From an uncultured Muribaculaceae bacterium (GTDB lineage Bacteria; Bacteroidota; Bacteroidia; Bacteroidales; Muribaculaceae): a stretch of DNA of 64,000 nt. A program made the position numbers and the translations under genes. Location: NCBI GenBank assembly GCA_910576775.1, contig CAJTJV010000003.1, positions 107,772 through 171,771 on the forward strand, given 5' to 3'. Below, piece after piece: positions 46,293 to 55,484 of the stretch (the stretch's first letter is position 1; the number at the start of each line of letters is the position of its first letter). Below the pieces are notes generated by a model that was not told the DNA's origin, ran no database searches, and worked only from the letters and a program-made list of their open reading frames with translations.

Positions 46293-47048
46293 TCAGAAAG
46301 CCGACTCAATCAACAGCATTATCACAACTCCCGTTACAAGCGAATATGTGACATGCTTCTGGAAGCCGTGGGCATGGGTCTCAGGAATTATCTCGTCGCT
46401 TATCACGTAGAGCATGGCGCCTCCGGCAAGCGAGAGCATAAAGGGCAGGAGAACCGCTGAAATATCGCCGATAAGATAACCCAATATCACACCTGCCATC
46501 TCAAGAACAGCGACACTCACGGCGGCAAACAATGTACTGCGGAACCTGACTCCGGCCATCATAAGGGGTGTCACCACAACCATGCCTTCCGGAATATTCT
46601 GCAATGCTATAGTTATCGCAATGGCTATGGCATTGCCACTGTCGCCATTAAAAGAGATACCGGTAGCCATGCCTTCAGGCAATTTATGGATCGCTATCGC
46701 CATCACGAAAAGAATGGTACGGTTAAGAGCCGCATTATTGACATGCTTCTCCTGCTCTCCGACACCCGACAGATGGTGAAGATGTGGAGTCACACGGTCG
46801 AGGACCCCTATAAGCAACACCCCTGCAACGACGCCGGCGATTACCTGCCACCATTGCATCAGACCCACCTGCTCTACAGCCGGAAGCAAAAGACAGACAA
46901 TAGCGGCGGCAAGCATCATGCCTGCACAAAGCCCGAGAAAAATATCGTTCCAGCGATGGGGAATCCGGCGCACCAGCAGACCCAAGGCGGAGCCTAACAG
47001 CGATGAAAGCCCGAGTCCGGCACAACATACAAGAACATCTCTTACCAT
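46293..47048 (-). CDS. ZIP-family divalent metal transporter
   Basis: 251 residues with about eight hydrophobic segments. Transmembrane helices 4 and 5 carry the metal-binding signatures of ZIP proteins: AIHKLPEGMATGI and ALQNIPEGMVVV. A short His-containing cytoplasmic loop (PHLHHLSG) precedes them. ZIP transporters import zinc, iron or manganese across the inner membrane; the metal cannot be told from sequence. It has its own promoter (TATATTTG) and stands alone. Confidence 0.92.
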   Translation of the reverse strand: MVRDVLVCCAGLGLSSLLGSALGLLVRRIPHRWNDIFLGLCAGMMLAAAIVCLLLPAVEQVGLMQWWQVIAGVVAGVLLIGVLDRVTPHLHHLSGVGEQEKHVNNAALNRTILFVMAIAIHKLPEGMATGISFNGDSGNAIAIAITIALQNIPEGMVVVTPLMMAGVRFRSTLFAAVSVAVLEMAGVILGYLIGDISAVLLPFMLSLAGGAMLYVISDEIIPETHAHGFQKHVTYSLVTGVVIMLLIESAF

Positions 47049-47070
47049 ATTATCGTTATTTTTAGAGCTG

Positions 47071-47078
47071 CAAATATA
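47071..47078 (-). promoter_or_regulatory. -7 box of the ZIP transporter gene
   Basis: On the minus strand this reads TATATTTG, followed by CAG. It predicts a leader of about 16 bases. Confidence 0.55.
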
Positions 47079-47269
47079 AGATATTTTTCATACGTACAGT
47101 TTACCTTATATCGTGATATATGTAAACAAAACATCTCAAAGATTATCTAAAAACAGAATTTAACATGAGTGAGCCGAAATGCCTCGCGGAGTTTACTTTC
47201 GCGCAGCTCCATTTATCTATTTTAACCTAAATTTCAACGCTCCGGATATGTAATCTACAATGTTTTTCG

Positions 47270-47277
47270 TATCTTTG
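47270..47277 (+). promoter_or_regulatory. -7 box of nifJ
   Basis: TATCTTTG, followed by CAG, a strong Bacteroidetes -7 element, 52 bases before the nifJ ATG. Confidence 0.7.
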
Positions 47278-47329
47278 CAGCTTCAAAGCGAACATAAATA
47301 ATCTTCAACAATAACCCTTAACCAAAGTT

Positions 47330-50300
47330 ATGAGCAAGGAAAAGAAATTCTTAACCTGCGACGGTAATCAGGCAGCAGCCCACGTGAGCTATATGTTCTC
47401 AGAAGTAGCCGCCATTTACCCTATCACACCTTCTTCGACTATGGCTGAATACGTCGATGAATGGTCGGCAGCAGGTCGTAAGAACATTTTTGGAGAGACA
47501 GTACTCGTACAGGAAATGCAGTCGGAAGGCGGTGCAGCCGGTGCGGTTCACGGTTCTCTTCAGGCAGGAGCCCTCACTACAACTTACACAGCATCACAGG
47601 GCCTTCTTCTTATGATTCCGAACATGTACAAAATCGCTGGCGAGCTTCTCCCGACAGTTTTCCATGTCTCGGCACGAACAATCGCATCGCACGCGCTGTC
47701 GATTTTCGGAGATCATCAGGACGTGATGTCTGTCCGTCAGACAGGCTTCGCAATGCTTGCTGAAGGTTCCGTACAGGAAGTGATGGATCTTTCGGGTGTC
47801 GCACACCTGGCTACCATCAAGTCGAGTGTTCCTTTCGTGAATTTCTTCGACGGCTTCCGTACCTCCCACGAAATTCAGAAAATCGAAGCCCTCGAGCAGG
47901 AAGACCTCGCCCCGCTTCTCGACATGGATGCAGTGGCGGCCTTCCGCAAACGCGGTCTTACCCCCGACGCACCCGTAGCACGCGGCATGGCTGAAAACGG
48001 CGACGTTTTCTTCCAGCACCGCGAGGCATGCAACGAACACTATAACGCCGTTCCCGAAATCGTAGAGAACTACATGGCCGAGATTTCCAAAATCACCGGC
48101 CGTGAATACCACCTCTTCAACTACTACGGCGCACCCGACGCAGAGCGTGTAATCGTCGCCATGGGTTCCGTAACCCAGGCAATCCAGGAAGCCATCGACT
48201 ATCTCGTAGCCAAAGGCGAGAAGGTAGGCCTCATTTCCGTTCACCTCTTCCGTCCATTCTCCACCAAGCACCTTCTGGCAGCCGTTCCCGCGACAGCAAA
48301 GCGCATTGCCGTCCTCGACCGTACCAAAGAACCCGGCGCTGCCGGCGAGCCTCTATATCTTGACGTAAAAGAAGCCTTCTACGGTAAAGAAAACGCTCCC
48401 GTCATCGTTGGCGGCCGCTTCGGTCTTGCATCCAAGGATACCACTCCCGCTCAGATTCTCGCCGTGTACGAGAATCTTGCCCTCCCCATGCCCAAGGATC
48501 ATTTCACTCTCGGTATCGTCGACGATGTTACTTTCACATCGCTCCCCCTTATGCCCGAGATGGCTCTCGGCGACGAATCGACCTTCGAAGCCAAATTCTT
48601 CGGCCTCGGTGCCGACGGAACTGTAGGCGCCAACAAGAACTCGGTGAAAATCATCGGTGACAACACCAACAAATACTGCCAGGCTTATTTCGCCTATGAC
48701 TCAAAGAAATCGGGCGGCTTCACATGCTCGCACCTGCGATTCGGCGACAAGCCTATCCGTTCGACATATCTGGTAAACACTCCTAATTTCGTGGCATGCC
48801 ACGTACAGGCTTACCTGAACATGTACGACGTTACCCGCGGTCTCCGCGACGGCGGAACATTCCTTCTCAACACCATTTGGGAAGGTGAAGAGCTTGCGAA
48901 GAACCTCCCCAACCGAATCAAGCGCTACTTTGCAAAGCACAATATCACAGTCTACTACATCAACGCCACACGTATAGCTCAGGAAATAGGCCTCGGCAAC
49001 CGCACGAACACCATTCTCCAGAGCGCATTCTTCCGTATCACGGAGGTTATCCCCGTAGATCTCGCCATCGAGCAGATGAAGAAATTCATCGTCAAGAGCT
49101 ACGGCAAGAAAGGCCAGGACGTCGTCGACAAGAACAACCAGGCAGTGGACCGCGGCGGCGAATACCACACCCTCGCCGTAGATCCCGCATGGGCATCTCT
49201 TGAAGATGAACCCAAGGCTCCTAACAACGACCCCGCTTTCATCAACGATATTGTACGTCCTATCAACGCGCAGGACGGCGACCTGCTCAAAGTTTCCGAT
49301 TTCGCAAACATTCCCGACGGCACATGGCAGCAGGGAACAGCAGCCTACGAGAAACGCGGCGTCGCAGCCTTCGTTCCCCAGTGGCTCGAAGAAAACTGTA
49401 TCCAATGCAACAAGTGCGCTTACGTATGCCCCCACGCCTCTATCCGTCCCTTCGTTCTCACCGAAGAGGAAGTCGCAAAGGCACCTTTCGGCGCAGCCGG
49501 CACCATCCCCGCTCTCGGGCCTCAGTTCAAAGGCATGCATTTCATTCAGGCTGTCGACGTTCTCGACTGTCTCGGCTGCGGCAACTGTGTTGACGCATGT
49601 CCCGGCAAGAAGGGCGTTAAGGCTCTTGAGATGAAGCCACTCGAAACTCAGCTCGATGTTCAGAAGGACTGGGAATACTGCGTGAAGGACGTTACATCGA
49701 AACAGAACCTTGTCGACATCAAACTCAACCCCAAGAACAGCCAGTTCGCACAGCCTCTGTTTGAATTCTCCGGCGCATGCTCCGGTTGTGGCGAGACTCC
49801 TTATGTGAAACTCGTCAGCCAGCTCTTCGGCGACCACGAAATGATTGCCAACGCCACCGGTTGCTCGTCCATCTATTCAGGCTCAGTACCTTCCACTCCT
49901 TACACCACCAACGCCGAAGGCCACGGCCCGGCTTGGGCAAACTCGCTCTTCGAGGATTTCGCTGAATTCGGCCTCGGCATGAAGATTGCGACCAAAAAGA
50001 TGCGTGAACGTGTAGGCGCCATCATGCAGCAGATTATAGCTTGCGACTGCTGCAACGAGGAAATGAAGGCTCTCGCACAGAAATGGCTCGACGCTCCCCA
50101 CAGTGCCGGCGTTACCCGCGAGGTTGCCGACAAGCTCGTTCCTCTGTGCGAGGCATGCAACTGCGACACATGCAAGAGCCTCCTTCTAATGAAGGATTAC
50201 ATCACAGCCCGCTCACAGTGGATTATCGCCGGCGACGGTGCGGCATACGATATCGGCTTCGGCGGTCTCGACCACGTACTCGCTTCGGGCGAAAACATCA

Positions 50301-50914
50301 ATGTGCTTGTTCTCGACACCGAAGTATATTCCAACACTGGCGGCCAGTCATCGAAGGCAACCCCTCTCGGCGCCATCGCCAAATTCGCTTCCGCAGGCAA
50401 ACGCATCCGCAAGAAAGACCTCGGTCTTATAGCCACCACCTACGGCTATGTCTACGTGGCACAGGTTGCCATGGGTGCCGACCAGGCTCAGACCCTGAAG
50501 GCTCTCCGCGAAGCCGAGGCTTACGACGGACCGTCGCTTATCATCGCCTACTCTCCCTGTATAAGCCACGGCATCAAGAGCGGGATGGGACATTCCCAGC
50601 GCGAACAGGCCAACGCCGTAGCTTGTGGTTACTGGCACCTGTGGCGCTACAACCCCGCAGCCGAGGCAGAGGGCCAGAATCCCTTCACTCTCGACAGCAA
50701 GGCTCCCGACTGGGACAAGTTCAACGATTTCCTTCTCGGTGAGGTGCGCTACGCTACCGTCCAGAAACAATACCCCGCAGAAGCTGCCGAACTATTCGCA
50801 GCTGCCAAAGCAAACGCTCAGTGGCGCTACAACAACTATGTACGCCTCTCTCAGCAGTCCTGGGGCGCAGATCCCGGTATCGAGCCACTCGAAAAGAAAA
50901 ACGAGCAGCTCTAA
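47330..50914 (+). CDS. nifJ: Pyruvate:ferredoxin (flavodoxin) oxidoreductase
   Basis: 1194 residues, the full single-chain PFOR length. Domains in order: pyrimidine-binding domain (YPITPSSTMAEYVDEW), transketolase C-like domain, gamma domain (SGGFTCSHLRFG), a 2x[4Fe-4S] ferredoxin domain (CIQCNKCAYVCP from about residue 690; CLGCGNCVDACP from about 747), a further cluster Cys pair in CSGCGETPY, and the thiamine-pyrophosphate domain (GDGAAYDIGFGGLDH near 968, EVYSNTGGQ). It oxidises pyruvate to acetyl-CoA and CO2, reducing ferredoxin, the central step of anaerobic energy metabolism in Bacteroidetes. It is monocistronic, with its own promoter and terminator, and shows highly biased codon use. 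Confidence 0.98.
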   Translation: MSKEKKFLTCDGNQAAAHVSYMFSEVAAIYPITPSSTMAEYVDEWSAAGRKNIFGETVLVQEMQSEGGAAGAVHGSLQAGALTTTYTASQGLLLMIPNMYKIAGELLPTVFHVSARTIASHALSIFGDHQDVMSVRQTGFAMLAEGSVQEVMDLSGVAHLATIKSSVPFVNFFDGFRTSHEIQKIEALEQEDLAPLLDMDAVAAFRKRGLTPDAPVARGMAENGDVFFQHREACNEHYNAVPEIVENYMAEISKITGREYHLFNYYGAPDAERVIVAMGSVTQAIQEAIDYLVAKGEKVGLISVHLFRPFSTKHLLAAVPATAKRIAVLDRTKEPGAAGEPLYLDVKEAFYGKENAPVIVGGRFGLASKDTTPAQILAVYENLALPMPKDHFTLGIVDDVTFTSLPLMPEMALGDESTFEAKFFGLGADGTVGANKNSVKIIGDNTNKYCQAYFAYDSKKSGGFTCSHLRFGDKPIRSTYLVNTPNFVACHVQAYLNMYDVTRGLRDGGTFLLNTIWEGEELAKNLPNRIKRYFAKHNITVYYINATRIAQEIGLGNRTNTILQSAFFRITEVIPVDLAIEQMKKFIVKSYGKKGQDVVDKNNQAVDRGGEYHTLAVDPAWASLEDEPKAPNNDPAFINDIVRPINAQDGDLLKVSDFANIPDGTWQQGTAAYEKRGVAAFVPQWLEENCIQCNKCAYVCPHASIRPFVLTEEEVAKAPFGAAGTIPALGPQFKGMHFIQAVDVLDCLGCGNCVDACPGKKGVKALEMKPLETQLDVQKDWEYCVKDVTSKQNLVDIKLNPKNSQFAQPLFEFSGACSGCGETPYVKLVSQLFGDHEMIANATGCSSIYSGSVPSTPYTTNAEGHGPAWANSLFEDFAEFGLGMKIATKKMRERVGAIMQQIIACDCCNEEMKALAQKWLDAPHSAGVTREVADKLVPLCEACNCDTCKSLLLMKDYITARSQWIIAGDGAAYDIGFGGLDHVLASGENINVLVLDTEVYSNTGGQSSKATPLGAIAKFASAGKRIRKKDLGLIATTYGYVYVAQVAMGADQAQTLKALREAEAYDGPSLIIAYSPCISHGIKSGMGHSQREQANAVACGYWHLWRYNPAAEAEGQNPFTLDSKAPDWDKFNDFLLGEVRYATVQKQYPAEAAELFAAAKANAQWRYNNYVRLSQQSWGADPGIEPLEKKNEQL

Positions 50915-50930
50915 TCAAGCCCATAAATCA

Positions 50931-50968
50931 AAAAAACCGTGCTGTCGGCTCCGACAGCACGGTTTTTT
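50931..50968 (+). terminator. Terminator of nifJ
   Basis: AAAAAACCGTGCTGTCGG (50931-50948) and CCGACAGCACGGTTTTTT (50951-50968) form an 18-base-pair perfect stem with a two-base gap at the tip and a T-run end. It is the strongest terminator in the window. Confidence 0.95.
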
Positions 50969-51077
50969 ATATCATCCTAAAACCTGTTGCTGCAGAAATC
51001 CTTGGGTATTGTTTCCAAGACAAAATGCAAAAAATCGAGCAACTGCATAGAAACAGATTCCTCCCCCATCCAACGAT

Positions 51078-51205
51078 TGGGAGCCAGACGGCGACATTTT
51101 AGAGCGGAGGAAAGTCTCTCCGGGACTCCGCAGGGTGCAGCCCTCCGTCAAATTGAAGGCTACTCGCTGCTCGGCAATAATTGACAAGGAGCAGCAGAAA
51201 CTAAA
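51078..51205. other. Structured intergenic element: repeat or small RNA candidate
   Basis: Visible stems: GCGGAG (51104-51109) with CTCCGC (51126-51131), GGG-TGCAG-CCC near 51133-51143, and GCTGCTC (51166-51172) with GAGCAGC (51189-51195). The segment GGAGGAAAGTC at 51106-51116 resembles the conserved 5' core of bacterial RNase P RNA, but the conserved 3' core (ACAGAA...GCTTA) is missing. On the minus strand GAGTCCCGGAGAGAC (51114-51128) nearly repeats a 15-mer at 63980-63994. An interspersed palindromic repeat seems as likely as an RNA gene. Confidence 0.35.
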
Positions 51206-51308
51206 TACCAAACGCATAAAATGCTCAAACTGACAACAATCATCATCGAACAAAACCGGACAAAACGTATATTAAGATATATTTAGGCTTAAATCGGCAA
51301 AAAATCGC

Positions 51309-51316
51309 TAACTTTG
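51309..51316 (+). promoter_or_regulatory. -7 box of ychF
   Basis: TAACTTTG followed by CGGC, 71 bases before the ychF ATG. Confidence 0.65.
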
Positions 51317-51387
51317 CGGCATAATGGGGGCGGTATGCCTCCATCATATCTATTTTTACTATCTAAAACTCATAAAGACACGCATAT

Positions 51388-52488
51388 ATGGCTTTACAAT
51401 GTGGTATCGTTGGTCTACCTAACGTAGGCAAATCGACCCTTTTCAACTGCCTCTCCAATGCCAAGGCCCAATCGGCCAATTTTCCTTTCTGCACTATCGA
51501 ACCAAACGTCGGCGTCATCACTGTTCCCGACGACCGTCTCACCAAACTTGTCGAGATGTGCAATCCCCGTTCCATTGTCCCGGCGACAGTTGAGATTGTC
51601 GACATCGCCGGCCTGGTGAAAGGCGCGTCGAAAGGCGAAGGCCTCGGCAACAAGTTCCTTGCAAATATCCGCGAGACCGACGCAATCATCCATGTGCTCC
51701 GCTGTTTCGACGATGATAACATCACCCACGTAGACGGTTCCATCGACCCCGTACGTGATAAAGAAATCATAGACTACGAGCTCCAGCTCAAGGATCTTGA
51801 GACTGTTGAAGCACGCCTTGCCAAAACATACAAACAGGCACAGGCCGGCGACAAAGCAGCCAAAATGCAGCACGGAGTGCTCACCGCCATACAGGAAGCG
51901 TTGTCACAGGGCAAACCGGCGCGTTCGGTAAGTTTCGACAGTGTGGACGAACAGAAATTCGCCCGCGAGCTATTCCTTCTCACCTCCAAGCCGGTGCTTT
52001 ATGTCTGCAATGTGGATGACGCTTCCGCTGTCAACGGCAACAAATACGTCGATGCTGTCCGCGAAGCCATCAAAGGCGAAGGTGCCGAACTGCTCATCGT
52101 GGCCGCCGCCACGGAAAGCGATATCGCAGAACTCGATACTTACGAAGAACGGCAGGAGTTCCTGGCCGAGATAGGACTTGAGGAATCCGGCGTGTCGCGT
52201 CTTATCCGCGCGGCCTATTCGCTGCTCGACCTCCAGACATTCTTCACCGCCGGAGCCGACGAGGTCCGCGCATGGACTTTCCGCCGCGGAAGCAAAGCTC
52301 CCAAGTGCGCCGGAATCATCCACACCGATTTCGAGAAAGGCTTCATCCGCGCCGAAGTCATCAAATATGACGATTATGTCAATCTCGGAGGTGAATCCGC
52401 CGTGCGCGACGCCGGCAAGATGGCTGTCGAGGGCAAGGACTATATTGTCTGCGACGGCGACATAATGCATTTCCGCTTCAACGTCTAA
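51388..52488 (+). CDS. ychF: Redox-regulated ATPase YchF (Obg-type)
   Basis: 366 residues, the family length. It opens MALQCGIVGLPNVGKSTLFN (P-loop), then the G2/G3 region with VPDDRLTKL and VDIAGLVKGASKGEGLGNKFL; the base-contact motif is degenerate (CNVDDAS), matching the known preference of YchF for ATP over GTP. A C-terminal TGS-like domain contains LQTFFTAGADEVRAWTFRRGSKAPKCAGIIHTDFEKGFIRAEV. It is a cytoplasmic, ribosome-associated ATPase involved in stress response and start-codon fidelity. It starts a cluster with a lipoprotein, pepT and miaA. Confidence 0.97.
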   Translation: MALQCGIVGLPNVGKSTLFNCLSNAKAQSANFPFCTIEPNVGVITVPDDRLTKLVEMCNPRSIVPATVEIVDIAGLVKGASKGEGLGNKFLANIRETDAIIHVLRCFDDDNITHVDGSIDPVRDKEIIDYELQLKDLETVEARLAKTYKQAQAGDKAAKMQHGVLTAIQEALSQGKPARSVSFDSVDEQKFARELFLLTSKPVLYVCNVDDASAVNGNKYVDAVREAIKGEGAELLIVAAATESDIAELDTYEERQEFLAEIGLEESGVSRLIRAAYSLLDLQTFFTAGADEVRAWTFRRGSKAPKCAGIIHTDFEKGFIRAEVIKYDDYVNLGGESAVRDAGKMAVEGKDYIVCDGDIMHFRFNV

Positions 52489-52499
52489 TACTAAATATT

Positions 52500-53297
52500 A
52501 TGAAAAAAATCCTCCTTTCCCTCGCAGCCCTCACTCTCGTGCTGTTTTCTTCCTGCTCCGGTTCCAAGGAACCGTCGGCTCTGATAAGCTTGTGTGAAAC
52601 TCTCAACGGAGAGTTCCAAGACATGGCGAAAGTTGACTATATGCTCTTCAATGATTGCGCTGTAGACTATACAGAAGGAACTGTCAGCGTAACCATCGGT
52701 TTCGCTGACAACACCTACAGCCCTGATGAATTCTCCGACGCCCTCGTTCAGTTCATCGTATCACAATATCTCAAAGAGCATCCGGGCGAACGCCTCGACA
52801 CTTTCATCAACACACTTTCCAAAGAGAAAGGCGCACTACGCATCAGTCTTACCGGCGCCGGTCAGAAAAAAGACTTTGATATTCCGGCCGCCCGCCTTGT
52901 AAAACTTGTGAAGCTCAAACCGATGGAACTGTCGTACAATGACGCCAGAACCAATGTAATGGACATAATGGCAAAACGCAGTGATGCCCTGGCTAAGGAA
53001 GTAAAAGCCAAAAGCGCGGATTTCAGCGTGACAAACAGTTTCGCCCAGTACACTTTCACCTTCGAAAAGTCGGCACCTTACGCCCGAATGACACAAGCCC
53101 AGCTTAATTCCACCATCCTCAAGTGCATGAAACCGGTATTCGACACTCTCGGCAATGAAAGCAATTTCGTCAAGGACCTTCTGTCTACATTCAAAATCGA
53201 CGGCTACCGCTTTGTATATGAGAACGAGAAAGACAAATATGTGCTGAAATCCTCTCTGCCGTGGAGACTCTTTAAAGAAGAAACTGTAAAAGAATAA
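52500..53297 (+). CDS. Uncharacterised lipoprotein
   Basis: 265 residues. Lipoprotein signal with Cys19 (LFSSCSGS). The rest is mixed alpha/beta with no motif I recognise; acidic residues do not directly follow the cysteine, so it may stay on the periplasmic side. It lies 11 bases after ychF and five bases before pepT, so it is co-transcribed with housekeeping genes. Function unknown. Confidence 0.85.
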   Translation: MKKILLSLAALTLVLFSSCSGSKEPSALISLCETLNGEFQDMAKVDYMLFNDCAVDYTEGTVSVTIGFADNTYSPDEFSDALVQFIVSQYLKEHPGERLDTFINTLSKEKGALRISLTGAGQKKDFDIPAARLVKLVKLKPMELSYNDARTNVMDIMAKRSDALAKEVKAKSADFSVTNSFAQYTFTFEKSAPYARMTQAQLNSTILKCMKPVFDTLGNESNFVKDLLSTFKIDGYRFVYENEKDKYVLKSSLPWRLFKEETVKE

Positions 53298-53302
53298 CGG
53301 AT

Positions 53303-54535
53303 ATGAATCTCGTAGACCGATTCCTACAATACGTAAAGTTCGACACCCAGAGCGACGAACTCACAAACATGACTCCGTCCACTCCCGGACAAATGGTATT
53401 CGCCGAGCATCTGCGCGATGAACTTGCCGCGATGGGTCTAAAAGACATAAGCCTCGATGAAAACGGCTATCTTATGGCTACCGTACCGTCCAATCTTCCG
53501 GCCGGAGAAAAAGTACCGACAGTAGGTTTTATCGCCCATCTCGACACCAGCCCTGACATGTCCGGACGCCACGTATCTCCTCGCATCGTAGAGAATTACG
53601 ACGGCAACGACATCGTTCTCAACAAAGAACAGGGCATCGTGCTCTCGCCCACGGAATTTCCGGAACTCAAAAATTATGTCGGGCAAGACCTTATCGTTAC
53701 CGACGGCACAACCTTGCTCGGCGCCGACGACAAGGCCGGCATAGCCGAAATCATAACGGCAGCCGACTATCTGCTCAACCATCCCGAAATCAAACACGGC
53801 GATATCCGCATAGCGTTCAATCCCGACGAGGAAATCGGTCTCGGCGCACACAAATTCGATGTGGCGCGTTTCGGCGCCGACTGGGCATACACCATGGACG
53901 GCGGTGAAATCGGAGAACTTGAATATGAAAATTTCAATGCCGCCGTCGCCCGCGTAAGTTTCGCCGGACGCAACGTCCACCCCGGATATGCAAAGCACAA
54001 GATGATCAACTCCATGCGTATAGCGAACCAGTTTGTCATCATGCTTCCCCGCTGGGAGACTCCCGAACATACAGAAGATTATGAAGGCTTCTATCATCTG
54101 GTGTCGATGGAAGGTACAGTAGAGAAAACTGTCCTCACTTATATCATCCGCGACCACGACCGCGACCGCTTCGAACGCCGCAAAAAGGAGCTCGAACACC
54201 TCGCCAGGAAAATCAATCATGAATTCCCGGACTGTTGCAGCATAGAGATCAAGGACCAGTATTACAACATGCGCGAGAAAATCGAACCTGTAAAGTACAT
54301 TGTCGACATAGCCGAGGAAGCCATGCGTCTGAGCGACGTGAAGCCCAGGGTTCAGCCCATCCGCGGCGGAACCGACGGAGCGCAGCTCTCGTTCAAGGGT
54401 CTGCCCTGCCCCAACATTTTTGCGGGCGGTCTCAATTTCCACGGCCGCTATGAATTCGTGCCCATTCCTTCTATGGAAAAGGCCACTGAAGTGATTGTGG
54501 AGATTGTAAAACTCGTCGCCAACCGCAAAGGCTGA
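53303..54535 (+). CDS. pepT: Peptidase T (tripeptide aminopeptidase)
   Basis: 410 residues, M20 metallopeptidase. Zinc-ligand motifs are in order: GFIAHLDTSPDMSG (His and catalytic Asp), LLGADDKAGIAEI (bridging Asp), NPDEEIG (catalytic Glu and zinc Glu), TMDGGEIGELEYENFNAA (Asp), and the final His in FAGGLNFHGRYEF. The dimerisation domain lies between (about 210-320). It removes the N-terminal residue from tripeptides in the cytoplasm, releasing amino acids from imported peptides. It ends two bases before miaA. Confidence 0.96.
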   Translation: MNLVDRFLQYVKFDTQSDELTNMTPSTPGQMVFAEHLRDELAAMGLKDISLDENGYLMATVPSNLPAGEKVPTVGFIAHLDTSPDMSGRHVSPRIVENYDGNDIVLNKEQGIVLSPTEFPELKNYVGQDLIVTDGTTLLGADDKAGIAEIITAADYLLNHPEIKHGDIRIAFNPDEEIGLGAHKFDVARFGADWAYTMDGGEIGELEYENFNAAVARVSFAGRNVHPGYAKHKMINSMRIANQFVIMLPRWETPEHTEDYEGFYHLVSMEGTVEKTVLTYIIRDHDRDRFERRKKELEHLARKINHEFPDCCSIEIKDQYYNMREKIEPVKYIVDIAEEAMRLSDVKPRVQPIRGGTDGAQLSFKGLPCPNIFAGGLNFHGRYEFVPIPSMEKATEVIVEIVKLVANRKG

Positions 54536-54537
54536 TC

Positions 54538-55440
54538 ATGAAGCCTCTGGCACTGATAGTCACCGGCCCCACCGCTTCCGGCAAGACCGGTATGGCTATC
54601 GAACTTGCCGGACATTTCAACACTGAGATCATCTCTGCCGACTCCAGGCAGATTTTCAAAGACATACCTATCGGCACGGCTGCGCCCACTGAGGAAGAAC
54701 GCAGCCGTGCCGTCCATCATCTTGTAGGTATACTCCCGCTCGAGGCCTACTACAGCGCGGCACGTTTTGAGACGGAAGCTCTCGCCATCATGCGGGAAAT
54801 ATGGAAAAAATCGCAGGTTGCCATCATATGCGGAGGTTCAATGATGTATATAGATGCCCTGACTGACGGAATCGACGAGATGCCGGATATCAGCGACGGC
54901 ACACGGGCGTATGTTATTTCGCTGTTCGACAACTACGGTGCAGAAGCGGTTCTTGCACAGCTCAGAATATGCGACCCCGACTATTACGAACAGGTCGACC
55001 GCGCCAACACCCGTCGGGTAATCCATGCACTTGAGATATGTCTTGAGGCCGGCATGCCCTATTCAACTCTACGGACGGGAATAAAAAAAGAACGTGATTT
55101 CGACATACTCAAAATCGCCATCGACATGCCTCGCGAACAACTTTTCAAGCGCATAAACGCCCGTGTCGACGCCATGATCGCCGCCGGGCTTGAAGATGAG
55201 GCACGGCGTGCTTTTGCCATCGGAGATTACAACTCCCTCAATACAGTAGGTTACAAGGAGATGCGAGCCTATTTCAGCGGTATGATGGATCGAGAAACCG
55301 CAATAGCACGCATAGCCAAAAACACACGTGTATATGCGAAAAAACAGCTTACATGGCTAAAGAAAGACCCGTCGGTGAATTGGATTCACAATACAGCCGA
55401 AGCCATAGCTCTCGCAGAAGAGCGGTTGAAAAATACTTGA
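54538..55440 (+). CDS. miaA: tRNA dimethylallyltransferase
   Basis: 300 residues. P-loop GPTASGKT at about 9-16, then DSRQIFKDIPIGTAAPT (dimethylallyl-pyrophosphate transfer region), HHLVGILPLEAYYSAARFE, GGSMMYIDALTDGID, and NTVGYKEMRAYF near the C-terminus. It adds a dimethylallyl group to N6 of adenosine 37 in tRNAs that read codons starting with U, which improves reading-frame maintenance. It is the last gene of the ychF-lipoprotein-pepT-miaA run. Confidence 0.97.
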   Translation: MKPLALIVTGPTASGKTGMAIELAGHFNTEIISADSRQIFKDIPIGTAAPTEEERSRAVHHLVGILPLEAYYSAARFETEALAIMREIWKKSQVAIICGGSMMYIDALTDGIDEMPDISDGTRAYVISLFDNYGAEAVLAQLRICDPDYYEQVDRANTRRVIHALEICLEAGMPYSTLRTGIKKERDFDILKIAIDMPREQLFKRINARVDAMIAAGLEDEARRAFAIGDYNSLNTVGYKEMRAYFSGMMDRETAIARIAKNTRVYAKKQLTWLKKDPSVNWIHNTAEAIALAEERLKNT

Positions 55441-55484
55441 GGACATTATTCAGGGCAAACGGACTTTGCAACGCCTTCCAACGC

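Larger units (their letters stand above)
50915..51387 (+). other. Intergenic region between nifJ and ychF
   Basis: 473 bases. It holds the nifJ terminator (50931-50968), a GC-rich stretch with several stems at about 51078-51205 (separate entry), an AT-rich spacer, and the ychF -7 box (51309-51316). Short open frames run through it on both strands, but they have no start context or protein-like composition. Confidence 0.7.

Noticed and set aside
51078..51205. Complete RNase P RNA gene (rnpB)
   Set aside because: The 5' core motif is present, but the region is far shorter than the usual 350-400 bases and lacks the conserved 3' core, so only a fragment or resemblance can be claimed.
50972..51253. 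Minus-strand and plus-strand short open frames between nifJ and ychF
   Set aside because: No start context and no recognisable protein. They overlap the nifJ terminator region and the structured element.
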